Below, piece by piece: positions 24,586 to 39,660 of a stretch of 64,000 nucleotides of DNA. The first letter of the stretch is position 1; each line of letters opens with the position of its first letter. The stretch spans positions 124,001-188,000 of the forward strand of contig CAJFCV020000006.1 of NCBI GenBank assembly GCA_904066235.2, in the 5' to 3' direction. Source of the DNA: Bursaphelenchus xylophilus (Eukaryota; Nematoda; Chromadorea; Rhabditida; Aphelenchoididae). A program made the translations under genes and the position numbers. The notes under the pieces are model-generated. The model made no database searches. It saw nothing but the letters and a program-made list of their open reading frames with translations, and had not been told where the DNA came from.

Positions 24586-27299
24586 GAATTCAGTGAATAT
24601 AAGCGTACTGTAAATTCTTACGACGATTTTAGTTTTTTTTCGCCTGTCCGGCGCCTATCTGCCGGTAAAGACCGAAATCGCCAGACCGAGCTTGGAAATT
24701 AAAAAACAGTGGGTAGGAAATTGGATAACACTACATTAGAAACATACTACAAAAAGAATTCAGTGAATATAAGCGTACTGTAAATTCTTACGACGATTTT
24801 AGTTTTTTTCGCCTGTCCGGCGCCTATCTGCCGGTAAAGACCGAAATCGCCAGAGCGAGCTTGGAAATTAAAAAACAGTGGGTAGGAAATTGGATAACAC
24901 GACATTAGAAACATACTACAAAAAGAATTCAGTGAATATAAGCGTACTGTAAATTCTTACGACGATTTTAGTTTTTTTTCGCCTGTCCGGCGCCTATCTG
25001 CCGGTAAAGACCGAAATCGCCAGACCGAGCTTGGAAATTAAAAAACAGTGGGTAGGAAATTGGATAACACGACATTAGAAACATACTACAAAAAGAATTC
25101 AGTGAATATAAGCGTACTGTAAATTCTTACGACGATTTTAGTTTTTTTCGCCTGTCCGGCGCCTATCTGCCGGTAAAGACCGAAATCGCCAGACCGAGCT
25201 TGGAAATTAAAAAACAGTGGGTAGGAAATTGGATAACACGACATTAGAAACATACTACAAAAAGAATTCAGTGAATATAAGCGTACTGTAAATTCTTACG
25301 ACGATTTTAGTTTTTTTTCGCCTGTCCGGCGCCTATCTGCCGGTAAAGACCGAAATCGCCAGACCGAGCTTGGAAATTAAAAAACAGTGGGTAGGAAATT
25401 GGATAACACTACATTAGAAACATACTACAAAAAGAATTCAGTGAATATAAGCGTACTGTAAATTCTTACGACGATTTTAGTTTTTTTTCGCCTGTCCGGC
25501 GCCTATCTGCCGGTAAAGACCGAAATCGCCAGAGCGAGCTTGGAAATTAAAAAACAGTGGGTAGGAAATTGGATAACACGACATTAGAAACATACTACAA
25601 AAAGAATTCAGTGAATATAAGCGTACTGTAAATTCTTACGACGATTTTAGTTTTTTTTCGCCTGTCCGGCGCCTATCTGCCGGTAAAGACCGAAATCGCC
25701 AGACCGAGCTTGGAAATTAAAAAACAGTGGGTAGGAAATTGGATAACACTACATTAGAAACATACTACAAAAAGAATTCAGTGAATATAAGCGTACTGTA
25801 AATTCTTACGACGATTTTAGTTTTTTTCGCCTGTCCGGCGCCTATCTGCCGGTAAAGACCGAAATCGCCAGAGCGAGCTTGGAAATTAAAAAACAGTGGG
25901 TAGGAAATTGGATAACACGACATTAGAAACATACTACAAAAAGAATTCAGTGAATATAAGCGTACTGTAAATTCTTACGACGATTTTAGTTTTTTTTTCG
26001 CCTGTCCGGCGCCTATCTGCCGGTAAAGACCGAAATCATCAGACCGAGCTTGGAAATTAAAAAACAGTGGGTAGGAAATTGGATAACACGACATTAGAAA
26101 CATACTACAAAAAGAATTCAGTGAATATAAGCGTACTGTAAATTCTTACGACGATTTTAGTTTTTTTCGCCTGTCCGGCGCCTATCTGCCGGTAAAGACC
26201 GAAATCGCCAGACCGAGCTTGGAAATTAAAAAACAGTGGGTAGGAAATTGGATAACACGACATTAGAAACATACTACAAAAAGAATTCAGTGAATATAAG
26301 CGTACTGTAAATTCTTACGACGATTTTAGTTTTTTTTCGCCTGTCCGGCGCCTATCTGCCGGTAAAGACCGAAATCGCCAGACCGAGCTTGGAAATTAAA
26401 AAACAGTGGGTAGGAAATTGGATAACACTACATTAGAAACATACTACAAAAAGAATTCAGTGAATATAAGCGTACTGTAAATTCTTACGACGATTTTAGT
26501 TTTTTCGCCTGTCCGGCGCCTATCTGCCGGTAAAGACCGAAATCGCCAGAGCGAGCTTGGAAATTAAAAAACAGTGGGTAGGAAATTGGATAACACGACA
26601 TTAGAAACATACTACAAAAAGAATTCAGTGAATATAAGCGTACTGTAAATTCTTACGACGATTTTAGTTTTTTTTCGCCTGTCCGGCGCCTATCTGCCGG
26701 TAAAGACCGAAATCGCCAGACCGAGCTTGGAAATTAAAAAACAGTGGGTAGGAAATTGGATAACACGACATTAGAAACATACTACAAAAAGAATTCAGTG
26801 AATATAAGCGTACTGTAAATTCTTACGACGATTTTAGTTTTTTTTCGCCTGTCCGGCGCCTATCTGCCGGTAAAGACCGAAATCGCCAGACCGAGCTTGG
26901 AAATTAAAAAACAGTGGGTAGGAAATTGGATAACACGACATTAGAAACATACTACAAAAAGAATTCAGTGAATATAAGCGTACTGTAAATTCTTACGACG
27001 ATTTTAGTTTTTTTTCGCCTGTCCGGCGCCTATCTGCCGGTAAAGACCGAAATCGCCAGACCGAGCTTGGAAATTAAAAAACAGTGGGTAGGAAATTGGA
27101 TAACACGACATTAGAAACATACTACAAAAAGAATTCAGTGAATATAAGCGTACTGTAAATTCTTACGACGATTTTAGTTTTTTTCGCCTGTCCGGCGCCT
27201 ATCTGCCGGTAAAGACCGAAATCGCCAGACCGAGCTTGGAAATTAAAAAACAGTGGGTAGGAAATTGGATAACACGACATTAGAAACATACTACAAAAA

Positions 27300-29332
27300 G
27301 AATTCAGTGAATATAAGCGTACTGTAAATTCTTACGACGATTTTAGTTTTTTTTCGCCTGTCCGGCGCCTATCTGCCGGTAAAGACCGAAATCGCCAGAC
27401 CGAGCTTGGAAATTAAAAAACAGTAGGTAGGAAATTGGATAACACGACATTAGAAACATACTACAAAAAGAATTCAGTGAATATAAGCGTACTGTAAATT
27501 CTTACGACGATTTTAGTTTTTTTTCGCCTGTCCGGCGCCTATCTGCCGGTAAAGACCGAAATCGCCAGAGCGAGCTTGGAAATTAAAAAACAGTGGGTAG
27601 GAAATTGGATAACACGACATTAGAAACATATTACAAAAAGAATTCAGTGAATATAAGCGTACTGTAAATTCTTACGACGATTTTAGTTTTTTTTCGCCTG
27701 TCCGGCGCCTATCTGCCGGTAAAGACCGAAATCGCCAGACCGAGCTTGGAAATTAAAAAACAGTGGGTAGGAAATTGGATAACACTACATTAGAAACATA
27801 CTACAAAAAGAATTCAGTGAATATAAGCGTACTGTAAATTCTTACGACGATTTTAGTTTTTTTCGCCTGTCCGGCGCCTATCTGCCGGTAAAGACCGAAA
27901 TCGCCAGAGCGAGCTTGGAAATTAAAAAACAGAGGGTAGGAAATTGGATAACACGACATTAGAAACATACTACAAAAAGAATTCAGTGAATATAAGCGTA
28001 CTGTAAATTCTTACGACGATTTTAGTTTTTTTCGCCTGTCCGGCGCCTATCTGCCGGTAAAGACCGAAATCGCCAGACCGAGCTTGGAAATTAAAAAACA
28101 GTGGGTAGGAAATTGGATAACACGACATTAGAAACATACTACAAAAAAGAATTCAGTGAATATAAGCGTACTGTAAATTCTTACGACGATTTTAGTTTTT
28201 TCGCCTGTCCGGCGCCTATCTGCCGGTAAAGACCGAAATCGCCAGACCGAGCTTGGAAATTAAAAAACAGTGGGTAGGAAATTGGATAACACGACATTAG
28301 AAACATACTACAAAAAGAATTCAGTGAATATAAGCGTACTGTAAATTCTTACGACGATTTTAGTTTTTTTCGCCTGTCCGGCGCCTATCTGCCGGTAAAG
28401 ACCGAAATCGCCAGACCGAGCTTGGAAATTAAAAAACAGTGGGTAGGAAATTGGATAACACTACATTAGAAACATACTACAAAAAGAATTCAGTGAATAT
28501 AAGCGTACTGTAAATTCTTACGACGATTTTAGTTTTTTTTCGCCTGTCCGGCGCCTATCTGCCGGTAAAGACCGAAATCGCCAGAGCGAGCTTGGAAATT
28601 AAAAAACAGTGGGTAGGAAATTGGATAACACGACATTAGAAACATACTACAAAAAGAATTCAGTGAATATAAGCGTACTGTAAATTCTTACGACGATTTT
28701 AGTTTTTTTCGCCTGTCCGGCGCCTATCTGCCGGTAAAGACCGAAATCGCCAGACCGAGCTTGGAAATTAAAAAACAGTGGGTAGGAAATTGGATAACAC
28801 TACATTAGAAACATACTACAAAAAGAATTCAGTGAATATAAGCGTACTGTAAATTCTTACGACGATTTTAGTTTTTTTCGCCTGTCCGGCGCCTATCTGC
28901 CGGTAAAGACCGAAATCGCCAGAGCGAGCTTGGAAATTAAAAAACAGTGGGTAGGAAATTGGATAACACGACATTAGAAACATACTACAAAAAGAATTCA
29001 GTGAATATAAGCGTACTGTAAATTCTTACGACGATTTTAGTTTTTTTCGCCTGTCCGGCGCCTATCTGCCGGTAAAGACCGAAATCGCCAGACCGAGCTT
29101 GGAAATTAAAAAACAGTGGGTAGGAAATTGGATAACACGACATTAGAAACATACTACAAAAAGAATTCAGTGAATATAAGCGTACTGTAAATTCTTACGA
29201 CGATTTTAGTTTTTTTTCGCCTGTCCGGCGCCTATCTGCCGGTAAAGACCGAAATCGCCAGACCGAGCTTGGAAATTAAAAAACAGTGGGTAGGAAATTG
29301 GATAACACGACATTAGAAACATACTACAAAAA
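27300..29332 (+). repeat. 2.0-kb block, copy c of three
   Basis: This block matches 22551-24585 at an offset of about 4747 bp: CAGTAGG (27,421), CATATTAC (27,627), CAGAGGG (27,929), then the same GAGCG/ACTAC alternation. It lacks the CTACCGG monomer that opens copies a and b, so its left breakpoint is at or next to 27,300. One monomer has an extra A before GAATTC (near 28,148). Confidence 0.7.
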
Positions 29333-32300
29333 GAATTCAGTGAATATAAGCGTACTGTAAATTCTTACGACGATTTTAGTTTTTTTCGCCTGTCCGGCGC
29401 CTATCTGCCGGTAAAGGCCGAAATCACCAGACCGAGCTTGGAAATTAAAAAACAGTGGGTAGGAAATTGGATAACACGACATTAGAAACATACTACAAAA
29501 AGAATTCAGTGAATATAAGCGTACTGTAAATTCTTACGACGATTTTAGTTTTTTTCGCCTGTCCGGCGCCTATCTGCCGGTAAAGGCCGAAATCACCAGA
29601 CCGAGCTTGGAAATTAAAAAACAGTGGGTAGGAAATTGGATAACACTACATTAGAAACATAATAAAAAAAGAATTCAGTGAATATAAGCGTACTGTAAAT
29701 TCTTACGACGATTTTAGTTTTTTTCGCCTGTCCGGCGCCTATCTGCCGGTAAAGACCGAAATCGCCAGACCGAGCTTGGAAATTAAAAAACAGTGGGTAG
29801 GAAATTGGATAACACGACATTAGAAACATACTACAAAAAGAATTCAGTGAATATAAGCGTACTGTAAATTCTTACGACGATTTTAGTTTTTTTTTCGCCT
29901 GTCCGGCGCCTATCTGCCGGTAAAGACCGAAATCGCCAGACCGAGCTTGGAAATTAAAAAACAGTGGGTAGGAAATTGGATAACACTACATTAGAAACAT
30001 ACTACAAAAAGAATTCAGTGAATATAAGCGTACTGTAAATTCTTACGACGATTTTAGTTTTTTTCGCCTGTCCGGCGCCTATCTGCCGGTAAAGACCGAA
30101 ATCGCCAGAGCGAGCTTGGAAATTAAAAAACAGTGGGTAGGAAATTGGATAACACGACATTAGAAACATACTACAAAAAGAATTCAGTGAATATAAGCGT
30201 ACTGTAAATTCTTACGACGATTTTAGTTTTTTTCGCCTGTCCGGCGCCTATCTGCCGGTAAAGACCGAAATCGCCAGACCGAGCTTGGAAATTAAAAAAC
30301 AGTGGGTAGGAAATTGGATAACACTACATTAGAAACATACTACAAAAAGAATTCAGTGAATATAAGCGTACTGTAAATTCTTACGACGATTTTAGTTTTT
30401 TTTCGCCTGTCCGGCGCCTATCTGCCGGTAAAGGCCGAAATCACCAGACCGAGCTTGGAAATTAAAAAACAGTGGGTAGGAAATTGGATAACACTACATT
30501 AGAAACATAATAAAAAAAGAATTCAGTGAATATAAGCGTACTGTAAATTCTTACGACGATTTTAGTTTTTTTCGCCTGTCCGGCGCCTATCTGCCGGTAA
30601 AGACCGAAATCGCCAGACCGAGCTTGGAAATTAAAAAACAGTGGGTAGGAAATTGGATAACACTACATTAGAAACATACTACAAAAAGAATTCAGTGAAT
30701 ATAAGCGTACTGTAAATTCTTACGACGATTTTAGTTTTTTTCGCCTGTCCGGCGCCTATCTGCCGGTAAAGACCGAAATCGCCAGAGCGAGCTTGGAAAT
30801 TAAAAAACAGTGGGTAGGAAATTGGATAACACGACATTAGAAACATACTACAAAAAGAATTCAGTGAATATAAGCGTACTGTAAATTCTTACGACGATTT
30901 TAGTTTTTTTCGCCTGTCCGGCGCCTATCTGCCGGTAAAGACCGAAATCGCCAGACCGAGCTTGGAAATTAAAAAACAGTGGGTAGGAAATTGGATAACA
31001 CGACATTAGAAACATACTACAAAAAGAATTCAGTGAATATAAGCGTACTGTAAATTCTTACGACGATTTTAGTTTTTTTTCGCCTGTCCGGCGCCTATCT
31101 GCCGGTAAAGACCGAAATCGCCAGACCGAGCTTGGAAATTAAAAAACAGTGGGTAGGAAATTGGATAACACGACATTAGAAACATACTACAAAAAGAATT
31201 CAGTGAATATAAGCGTACTGTAAATTCTTACGACGATTTTAGTTTTTTTTCGCCTGTCCGGCGCCTATCTGCCGGTAAAGGCCGAAATCACCAGACCGAG
31301 CTTGGAAATTAAAAAACAGTGGGTAGGAAATTGGATAACACGACATTAGAAACATACTACAAAAAGAATTCAGTGCATATAAGCGTACTGTAAATTCTTA
31401 CGACGATTTTAGTTTTTTTCGCCTGTCCGGCGCCTATCTGCCGGTAAAGGCCGAAATCACCAGACCGAGCTTGGAAATTAAAAAACAGTGGGTAGGAAAT
31501 TGGATAACACTACATTAGAAACATAATAAAAAAAGAATTCAGTGAATATAAGCGTACTGTAAATTCTTACGACGATTTTAGTTTTTTTTCGCCTGTCCGG
31601 CGCCTATCTGCCGGTAAAGACCGAAATCGCCAGACCGAGCTTGGAAATTAAAAAACAGTGGGTAGGAAATTGGATAACACGACATTAGAAACATACTACA
31701 AAAAGAATTCAGTGAATATAAGCGTACTGTAAATTCTTACGACGATTTTAGTTTTTTTTCGCCTGTCCGGCGCCTATCTGCCGGTAAAGACCGAAATCGC
31801 CAGACCGAGCTTGGAAATTAAAAAACAGTGGGTAGGAAATTGGATAACACTACATTAGAAACATACTACAAAAAGAATTCAGTGAATATAAGCGTACTGT
31901 AAATTCTTACGACGATTTTAGTTTTTTTCGCCTGTCCGGCGCCTATCTGCCGGTAAAGACCGAAATCGCCAGACCGAGCTTGGAAATTAAAAAACAGTGG
32001 GTAGGAAATTGGATAACACTACATTAGAAACATACTACAAAAAGAATTCAGTGAATATAAGCGTACTGTAAATTCTTACGACGATTTTAGTTTTTTTCGC
32101 CTGTCCGGCGCCTATCTGCCGGTAAAGACCGAAATCGCCAGACCGAGCTTGGAAATTAAAAAACAGTGGGTAGGAAATTGGATAACACTACATTAGAAAC
32201 ATACTACAAAAAGAATTCAGTGAATATAAGCGTACTGTAAATTCTTACGACGATTTTAGTTTTTTTTCGCCTGTCCGGCGCCTATCTGCCGGTAAAGGCC

Positions 32301-35300
32301 GAAATCACCAGACCGAGCTTGGAAATTAAAAAACAGTGGGTAGGAAATTGGATAACACTACATTAGAAACATAATAAAAAAGAATTCAGTGAATATAAGC
32401 GTACTGTAAATTCTTACGACGATTTTAGTTTTTTTCGCCTGTCCGGCGCCTATCTGCCGGTAAAGACCGAAATCGCCAGACCGAGCTTGGAAATTAAAAA
32501 ACAGTGGGTAGGAAATTGGATAACACTACATTAAAAACATACTACAAAAAGAATTCAGTGAATATAAGCGTACTGTAAATTCTTACGACGATTTTAGTTT
32601 TTTTCGCCTGTCCGGCGCCTATCTGCCGGTAAAGACCGAAATCGCCAGAGCGAGCTTGGAAATTAAAAAACAGAGGGTAGGAAATTGGATAACACGACAT
32701 TAGAAACATACTACAAAAAGAATTCAGTGAATATAAGCGTACTGTAAATTCTTACGACGATTTTAGTTTTTTTCGCCTGTCCGGCGCCTATCTGCCGGTA
32801 AAGACCGAAATCGCCAGACCGAGCTTGGAAATTAAAAAACAGTGGGTAGGAAATTGGATAACACTACATTAGAAACATATTACAAAAAGAATTCAGTGAA
32901 TATAAGCGTACTGTAAATTCTTACGACGATTTTAGTTTTTTTCGCCTGTCCGGCGCCTATCTGCCGGTAAAGGCCGAAATCACCAGACCGAGCTTGGAAA
33001 TTAAAAAACAGTGGGTAGGAAATTGGATAACACTACATTAGAAACATAATAAAAAAAGAATTCAGTGAATATAAGCGTACTGTAAATTCTTACGACGATT
33101 TTAGTTTTTTTTCGCCTGTCCGGCGCCTATCTGCCGGTAAAGACCGAAATCGCCAGAGCGAGCTTGGAAATTAAAAAACAGAGGGTAGGAAATTGGATAA
33201 CACGACATTAGAAACATACTACAAAAAGAATTCAGTGAATATAAGCGTACTGTAAATTCTTACGACGATTTTAGTTTTTTTTCGCCTGTCCGGCGCCTAT
33301 CTGCCGGTAAAGACCGAAATCGCCAGACCGAGCTTGGAAATTAAAAAACAGTGGGTAGGAAATTGGATAACACGACATTAGAAACATACTACAAAAAGAA
33401 TTCAGTGAATATAAGCGTACTGTAAATTCTTACGACGATTTTAGTTTTTTTCGCCTGTCCGGCGCCTATCTGCCGGTAAAGACCGAAATCGCCAGACCGA
33501 GCTTGGAAATTAAAAAACAGTGGGTAGGAAATTGGATAACACGACATTAGAAACATACTACAAAAAGAATTCAGTGAATATAAGCGTACTGTAAATTCTT
33601 ACGACGATTTTAGTTTTTTTCGCCTGTCCGGCGCCTATCTGCCGGTAAAGACCGAAATCGCCAGACCGAGCTTGGAAATTAAAAAACAGTGGGTAGGAAA
33701 TTGGATAACACTACATTAGAAACATACTACAAAAAGAATTCAGTGAATATAAGCGTACTGTAAATTCTTACGACGATTTTAGTTTTTTTCGCCTGTCCGG
33801 CGCCTATCTGCCGGTAAAGACCGAAATCGCCAGAGCGAGCTTGGAAATTAAAAAACAGTGGGTAGGAAATTGGATAACACGACATTAGAAACATACTACA
33901 AAAAGAATTCAGTGAATATAAGCGTACTGTAAATTCTTACGACGATTTTAGTTTTTTTCGCCTGTCCGGCGCCTATCTGCCGGTAAAGACCGAAATCGCC
34001 AGACCGAGCTTGGAAATTAAAAAACAGTGGGTAGGAAATTGGATAACACTACATTAGAAACATACTACAAAAAGAATTCAGTGAATATAAGCGTACTGTA
34101 AATTCTTACGACGATTTTAGTTTTTTTCGCCTGTCCGGCGCCTATCTGCCGGTAAAGACCGAAATCGCCAGAGCGAGCTTGGAAATTAAAAAACAGTGGG
34201 TAGGAAATTGGATAACACGACATTAGAAACATACTACAAAAAGAATTCAGTGAATATAAGCGTACTGTAAATTCTTACGACGATTTTAGTTTTTTTCGCC
34301 TGTCCGGCGCCTATCTGCCGGTAAAGACCGAAATCGCCAGACCGAGCTTGGAAATTAAAAAACAGTGGGTAGGAAATTGGATAACACGACATTAGAAACA
34401 TACTACAAAAAGAATTCAGTGAATATAAGCGTACTGTAAATTCTTACGACGATTTTAGTTTTTTTCGCCTGTCCGGCGCCTATCTGCCGGTAAAGACCGA
34501 AATCGCCAGACCGAGCTTGGAAATTAAAAAACAGTGGGTAGGAAATTGGATAACACGACATTAGAAACATACTACAAAAAGAATTCAGTGAATATAAGCG
34601 TACTGTAAATTCTTACGACGATTTTAGTTTTTTTCGCCTGTCCGGCGCCTATCTGCCGGTAAAGGCCGAAATCACCAGACCGAGCTTGGAAATTAAAAAA
34701 CAGTGGGTAGGAAATTGGATAACACTACATTAGAAACATAATAAAAAAAGAATTCAGTGAATATAAGCGTACTGTAAATTCTTACGACGATTTTAGTTTT
34801 TTTCGCCTGTCCGGCGCCTATCTGCCGGTAAAGACCGAAATCGCCAGACCGAGCTTGGAAATTAAAAAACAGTGGGTAGGAAATTGGATAACACGACATT
34901 AGAAACATACTACAAAAAGAATTCAGTGAATATAAGCGTACTGTAAATTCTTACGACGATTTTAGTTTTTTTTCGCCTGTCCGGCGCCTATCTGCCGGTA
35001 AAGACCGAAATCGCCAGACCGAGCTTGGAAATTAAAAAACAGTGGGTAGGAAATTGGATAACACTACATTAGAAACATACTACAAAAAGAATTCAGTGAA
35101 TATAAGCGTACTGTAAATTCTTACGACGATTTTAGTTTTTTTCGCCTGTCCGGCGCCTATCTGCCGGTAAAGACCGAAATCGCCAGAGCGAGCTTGGAAA
35201 TTAAAAAACAGTGGGTAGGAAATTGGATAACACGACATTAGAAACATACTACAAAAAGAATTCAGTGAATATAAGCGTACTGTAAATTCTTACGACGATT

Positions 35301-37119
35301 TTAGTTTTTTTCGCCTGTCCGGCGCCTATCTGCCGGTAAAGACCGAAATCGCCAGACCGAGCTTGGAAATTAAAAAACAGTGGGTAGGAAATTGGATAAC
35401 ACTACATTAGAAACATACTACAAAAAGAATTCAGTGAATATAAGCGTACTGTAAATTCTTACGACGATTTTAGTTTTTTTTCGCCTGTCCGGCGCCTATC
35501 TTCCGGTAAAGACCGAAATCGCCAGAGCGAGCTTGGAAATTAAAAAAACAGAGGGTAGGAAATTGGATAACACGACATTAGAAACATACTACAAAAAGAA
35601 TTCAGTGAATATAAGCGTACTGTAAATTCTTACGACGATTTTAGTTTTTTTCGCCTGTCCGGCGCCTATCTGCCGGTAAAAACCGAAATCGCCAGACCGA
35701 GCTTGGAAATTAAAAAACAGTGGGTAGGAAATTGGATAACACTACATTACAAACATACAACAAAAAGAATTCAGTGAATATAAGCGTACTGTAAATTCTT
35801 ACGACGATTTTAGTTTTTTTTCGCCTGTCCGGCGCCTATCTGCCGGTAAAGGCCGAAATCATCAGACCGAGCTTGGAAATTAAAAAACAGTGGGTAGGAA
35901 ATTGGATAACACTACATTAGAAACATAATAAAAAAAGAATTCAGTGAATATAAGCGTACTGTAAATTCTTACGACGATTTTAGTTTTTTTCGCCTGTCCG
36001 GCGCCTATCTGCCGGTAAAGACCGAAATCGCCAGACCGAGCTTGGAAATTAAAAAACAGTGGGTAGGAAATTGGATAACACTACATTAGAAACATACTAC
36101 AAAAAGAATTCAGTGAATATAAGCGTACTGTAAATTCTTACGACGATTTTAGTTTTTTTCGCCTGTCCGGCGCCTATCTGCCGGTAAAGACCGAAATCGC
36201 CAGAGCGAGCTTGGAAATTAAAAAACAGAGGGTAGGAAATTGGATAACACGACATTAGAAACATACTACAAAAAGAATTCAGTGAATATAAGCGTACTGT
36301 AAATTCTTACGACGATTTTAGTTTTTTTCGCCTGTCCGGCGCCTATCTGCCGGTAAAGACCGAAATCGCCAGACCGAGCTTGGAAATTAAAAAACAGTGG
36401 GTAGGAAATTGGATAACACGACATTAGAAACATACTACAAAAAGAATTCAGTGAATATAAGCGTACTGTAAATTCTTACGACGATTTTAGTTTTTTTCGC
36501 CTGTCCGGCGCCTATCTGCCGGTAAAGACCGAAATCGCCAGACCGAGCTTGGAAATTAAAAAACAGTGGGTAGGAAATTGGATAACACGACATTAGAAAC
36601 ATACTACAAAAAGAATTCAGTGAATATAAGCGTACTGTAAATTCTTACGACGATTTTAGTTTTTTTCGCCTGTCCGGCGCCTATCTGCCGGTAAAGACCG
36701 AAATCGCCAGACCGAGCTTGGAAATTAAAAAACAGTGGGTAGGAAATTGGATAACACTACATTACAAACATACAACAAAAAGAATTCAGTGAATATAAGC
36801 GTACTGTAAATTCTTACGACGATTTTAGTTTTTTTCGCCTGTCCGGCGCCTATCTGCCGGTAAAGACCGAAATCGCCAGACCGAGCTTGGAAATTAAAAA
36901 ACAGTGGGTAGGAAATTGGATAACACGACATTAGAAACATACTACAAAAAGAATTCAGTGAATATAAGCGTACTGTAAATTCTTACGACGATTTTAGTTT
37001 TTTTCGCCTGTCCGGCGCCTATCTGCCGGTAAAGACCGAAATCGCCAGACCGAGCTTGGAAATTAAAAAACAGTGGGTAGGAAATTGGATAACACGACAT
37101 TAGAAACATACTACAAAAA

Positions 37120-38814
37120 GAATTCAGTGAATATATATGCGTACTGTAAATTCTTACAACGATTTTAGTTTTTTTTCGCCTGTCCGGCGCCTATCTGCCG
37201 GTAAAGGCCGAAATCACCAGACCGAGCTTGGAAATTAAAAAACAGTGGGTAGGAAATTGGATAACACTACATTAGAAACATAATAAAAAAAGAATTCAGT
37301 GAATATAAGCGTACTGTAAATTCTTACGACGATTTTAGTTTTTTTTCGCCTGTCCGGCGCCTATCTGCCGGTAAAGACCGAAATCGCCAGACCGAGCTTG
37401 GAAATTAAAAAACAGTGGGTAGGAAATTGGATAACACTACATTAGAAACATACTACAAAAAGAATTCAGTGAATATAAGCGTACTGTAAATTCTTACGAC
37501 GATTTTAGTTTTTTTCGCCTGTCCGGCGCCTATCTGCCGGTAAAGACCGAAATCGCCAGAGCGAGCTTGGAAATTAAAAAACAGTGGGTAGGAAATTGGA
37601 TAACACGACATTAGAAACATACTACAAAAAGAATTCAGTGAATATAAGCGTACTGTAAATTCTTACGACGATTTTAGTTTTTTTCGCCTGTCCGGCGCCT
37701 ATCTGCCGGTAAAGACCGAAATCGCCAGACCGAGCTTGGAAATTAAAAAACAGTGGGTAGGAAATTGGATAACACGACATTAGAAACATACTACAAAAAG
37801 AATTCAGTAAATATAAGCGTACTGTAAATTCTTACGACGATTTTAGTTTTTTTTCGCCTGTCCGGCGCCTATCTGCCGGTAAAGGCCGAAATCACCAGAC
37901 CGAGCTTGGAAATTAAAAAACAGTGGGTAGGAAATTGGATAACACTACATTACAAACATACAACAAAAAGAATTCAGTGAATATAAGCGTACTGTAAATT
38001 CTTACGACGATTTTAGTTTTTTTCGCCTGTCCGGCGCCTATCTGCCGGTAAAGACCGAAATCGCCAGACCGAGCTTGGAAATTAAAAAACAGTGGGTAGG
38101 AAATTGGATAACACGACATTAGAAACATACTACAAAAAGAATTCAGTGAATATAAGCGTACTTTAAATTCTTACGACGATTTTAGTTTTTTTCGCCTGTC
38201 CGGCGCCTATCTGCCGGTAAAGACCGAAATCGCCAGACCGAGCTTGGAAATTAAAAAACAGTGGGTAGGAAATTGGATAACACGACATTAGAAACATACT
38301 ACAAAAAGAATTCAGTGAATATAAGCGTACTGTAAATTCTTACGACGATTTTAGTTTTTTTCGCCTGTCCGGCGCCTATCTGCCGGTAAAGACCGAAATC
38401 GCCAGACCGAGCTTGGAAATTAAAAAACAGTGGGTAGGAAATTGGATAACACTACATTACAAACATACAACAAAAAGAATTCAGTGAATATAAGCGTACT
38501 GTAAATTCTTACGACGATTTTAGTTTTTTTCGCCTGTCCGGCGCCTATCTGCCGGTAAAGACCGAAATCGCCAGACCGAGCTTGGAAATTAAAAAACAGT
38601 GGGGAGGAAATTGGATAACACGACATTAGAAACATACTACAAAAAGAATTCAGTGAATATAAGCGTACTGTAAATTCTTACGACGATTTTAGTTTTTTTC
38701 GCCTGTCCGGCGCCTATCTGCCGGTAAAGACCGAAATCGCCAGACCGAGCTTGGAAATTAAAAAACAGTGGGTAGGAAATTGGATAACACGACATTAGAA
38801 ACATACTACAAAAA
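37120..38814 (+). repeat. Higher-order unit, 10 monomers, opened by tatatatg
   Basis: The unit begins with GAATTC followed by GAATATATATGCG and CTTACAACG, then ACTAC, GAGCG, plain, a GTAAATATAAG copy ending in TTACAAAC, two plain copies (one with CTTTAAATTC near 38,161), TTACAAAC again, a GGGGAGG copy and a plain copy. Its composition equals the 7-monomer form at 40512 plus a repeated 3-monomer segment. Confidence 0.75.
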
Positions 38815-39660
38815 GAATTCAGTGAATATATATGCGTACTGTAAATTCTTACAACGATTTTAGTTTTTTCGCCTGTCCGGCGCCTATCTGCCGGTAAAGG
38901 CCGAAATCACCAGACCGAGCTTGGAAATTAAAAAACAGTGGGTAGGAAATTGGATAACACAACATTAGAAACATAATAAAAAAAGAATTCAGTGAATATA
39001 AGCGTACTGTAAATTCTTACGACGATTTTAGTTTTTTTCGCCTGTCCGGCGCCTATCTGCCGGTAAAGACCGAAATCGCCAGACCGAGCTTGGAAATTAA
39101 AAAACAGTGGGTAGGAAATTGGATAACACGACATTAGAAACATACTACAAAAAGAATTCAGTGAATATAAGCGTACTGTAAATTCTTACGACGATTTTAG
39201 TTTTTTTCGCCTGTCCGGCGCCTATCTGCCGGTAAAGACCGAAATCGCCAGACCGAGCTTGGAAATTAAAAAACAGTGGGTAGGAAATTGGATAACACTA
39301 CATTACAAACATACAACAAAAAGAATTCAGTGAATATAAGCGTACTGTAAATTCTTACGACGATTTTAGTTTTTTTCGCCTGTCCGGCGCCTATCTGCCG
39401 GTAAAGACCGAAATCGCCAGACCGAGCTTGGAAATTAAAAAACAGTGGGTAGGAAATTGGATAACACGACATTAGAAACATACTACAAAAAGAATTCAGT
39501 GAATATAAGCGTACTGTAAATTCTTACGACGATTTTAGTTTTTTTCGCCTGTCCGGCGCCTATCTGCCGGTAAAGACCGAAATCGCCAGACCGAGCTTGG
39601 AAATTAAAAAACAGTGGGTAGGAAATTGGATAACACGACATTAGAAACATACTACAAAAA
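38815..39660 (+). repeat. Higher-order unit, 5 monomers (846 bp)
   Basis: Short form: TATATATG/CTTACAACG with ggcc...cacc and CATAATA, plain, TTACAAAC, plain, plain. The opening copy has a T6 run and ACAACATT, both private. It lacks the ACTAC and GAGCG monomers found in the longer forms. Confidence 0.75.

Larger units (their letters stand above)
12712..29332 (+). repeat. Array domain 2: cagaggg / cagtagg / ctaccgg subtypes
   Basis: Compared with domain 1, the GGTGGG, AAATTTA and GATTTCAG monomers are gone and plain monomers dominate. New markers are CAGAGGG (about 13,681, 15,381, 20,297, 20,981, 23,182, 27,929), CAGTAGG (about 14,873, 22,674, 27,421), CATATTAC (about 15,077, 22,880, 27,627) and CTACCGG (14,653, 22,454). 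The linked ggcc...cacc type with AGCATGG still appears (17,220 and 19,090) and is then absent until 29.4 kb, where it returns with AGCTTGG. It holds no gene. Confidence 0.75.
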
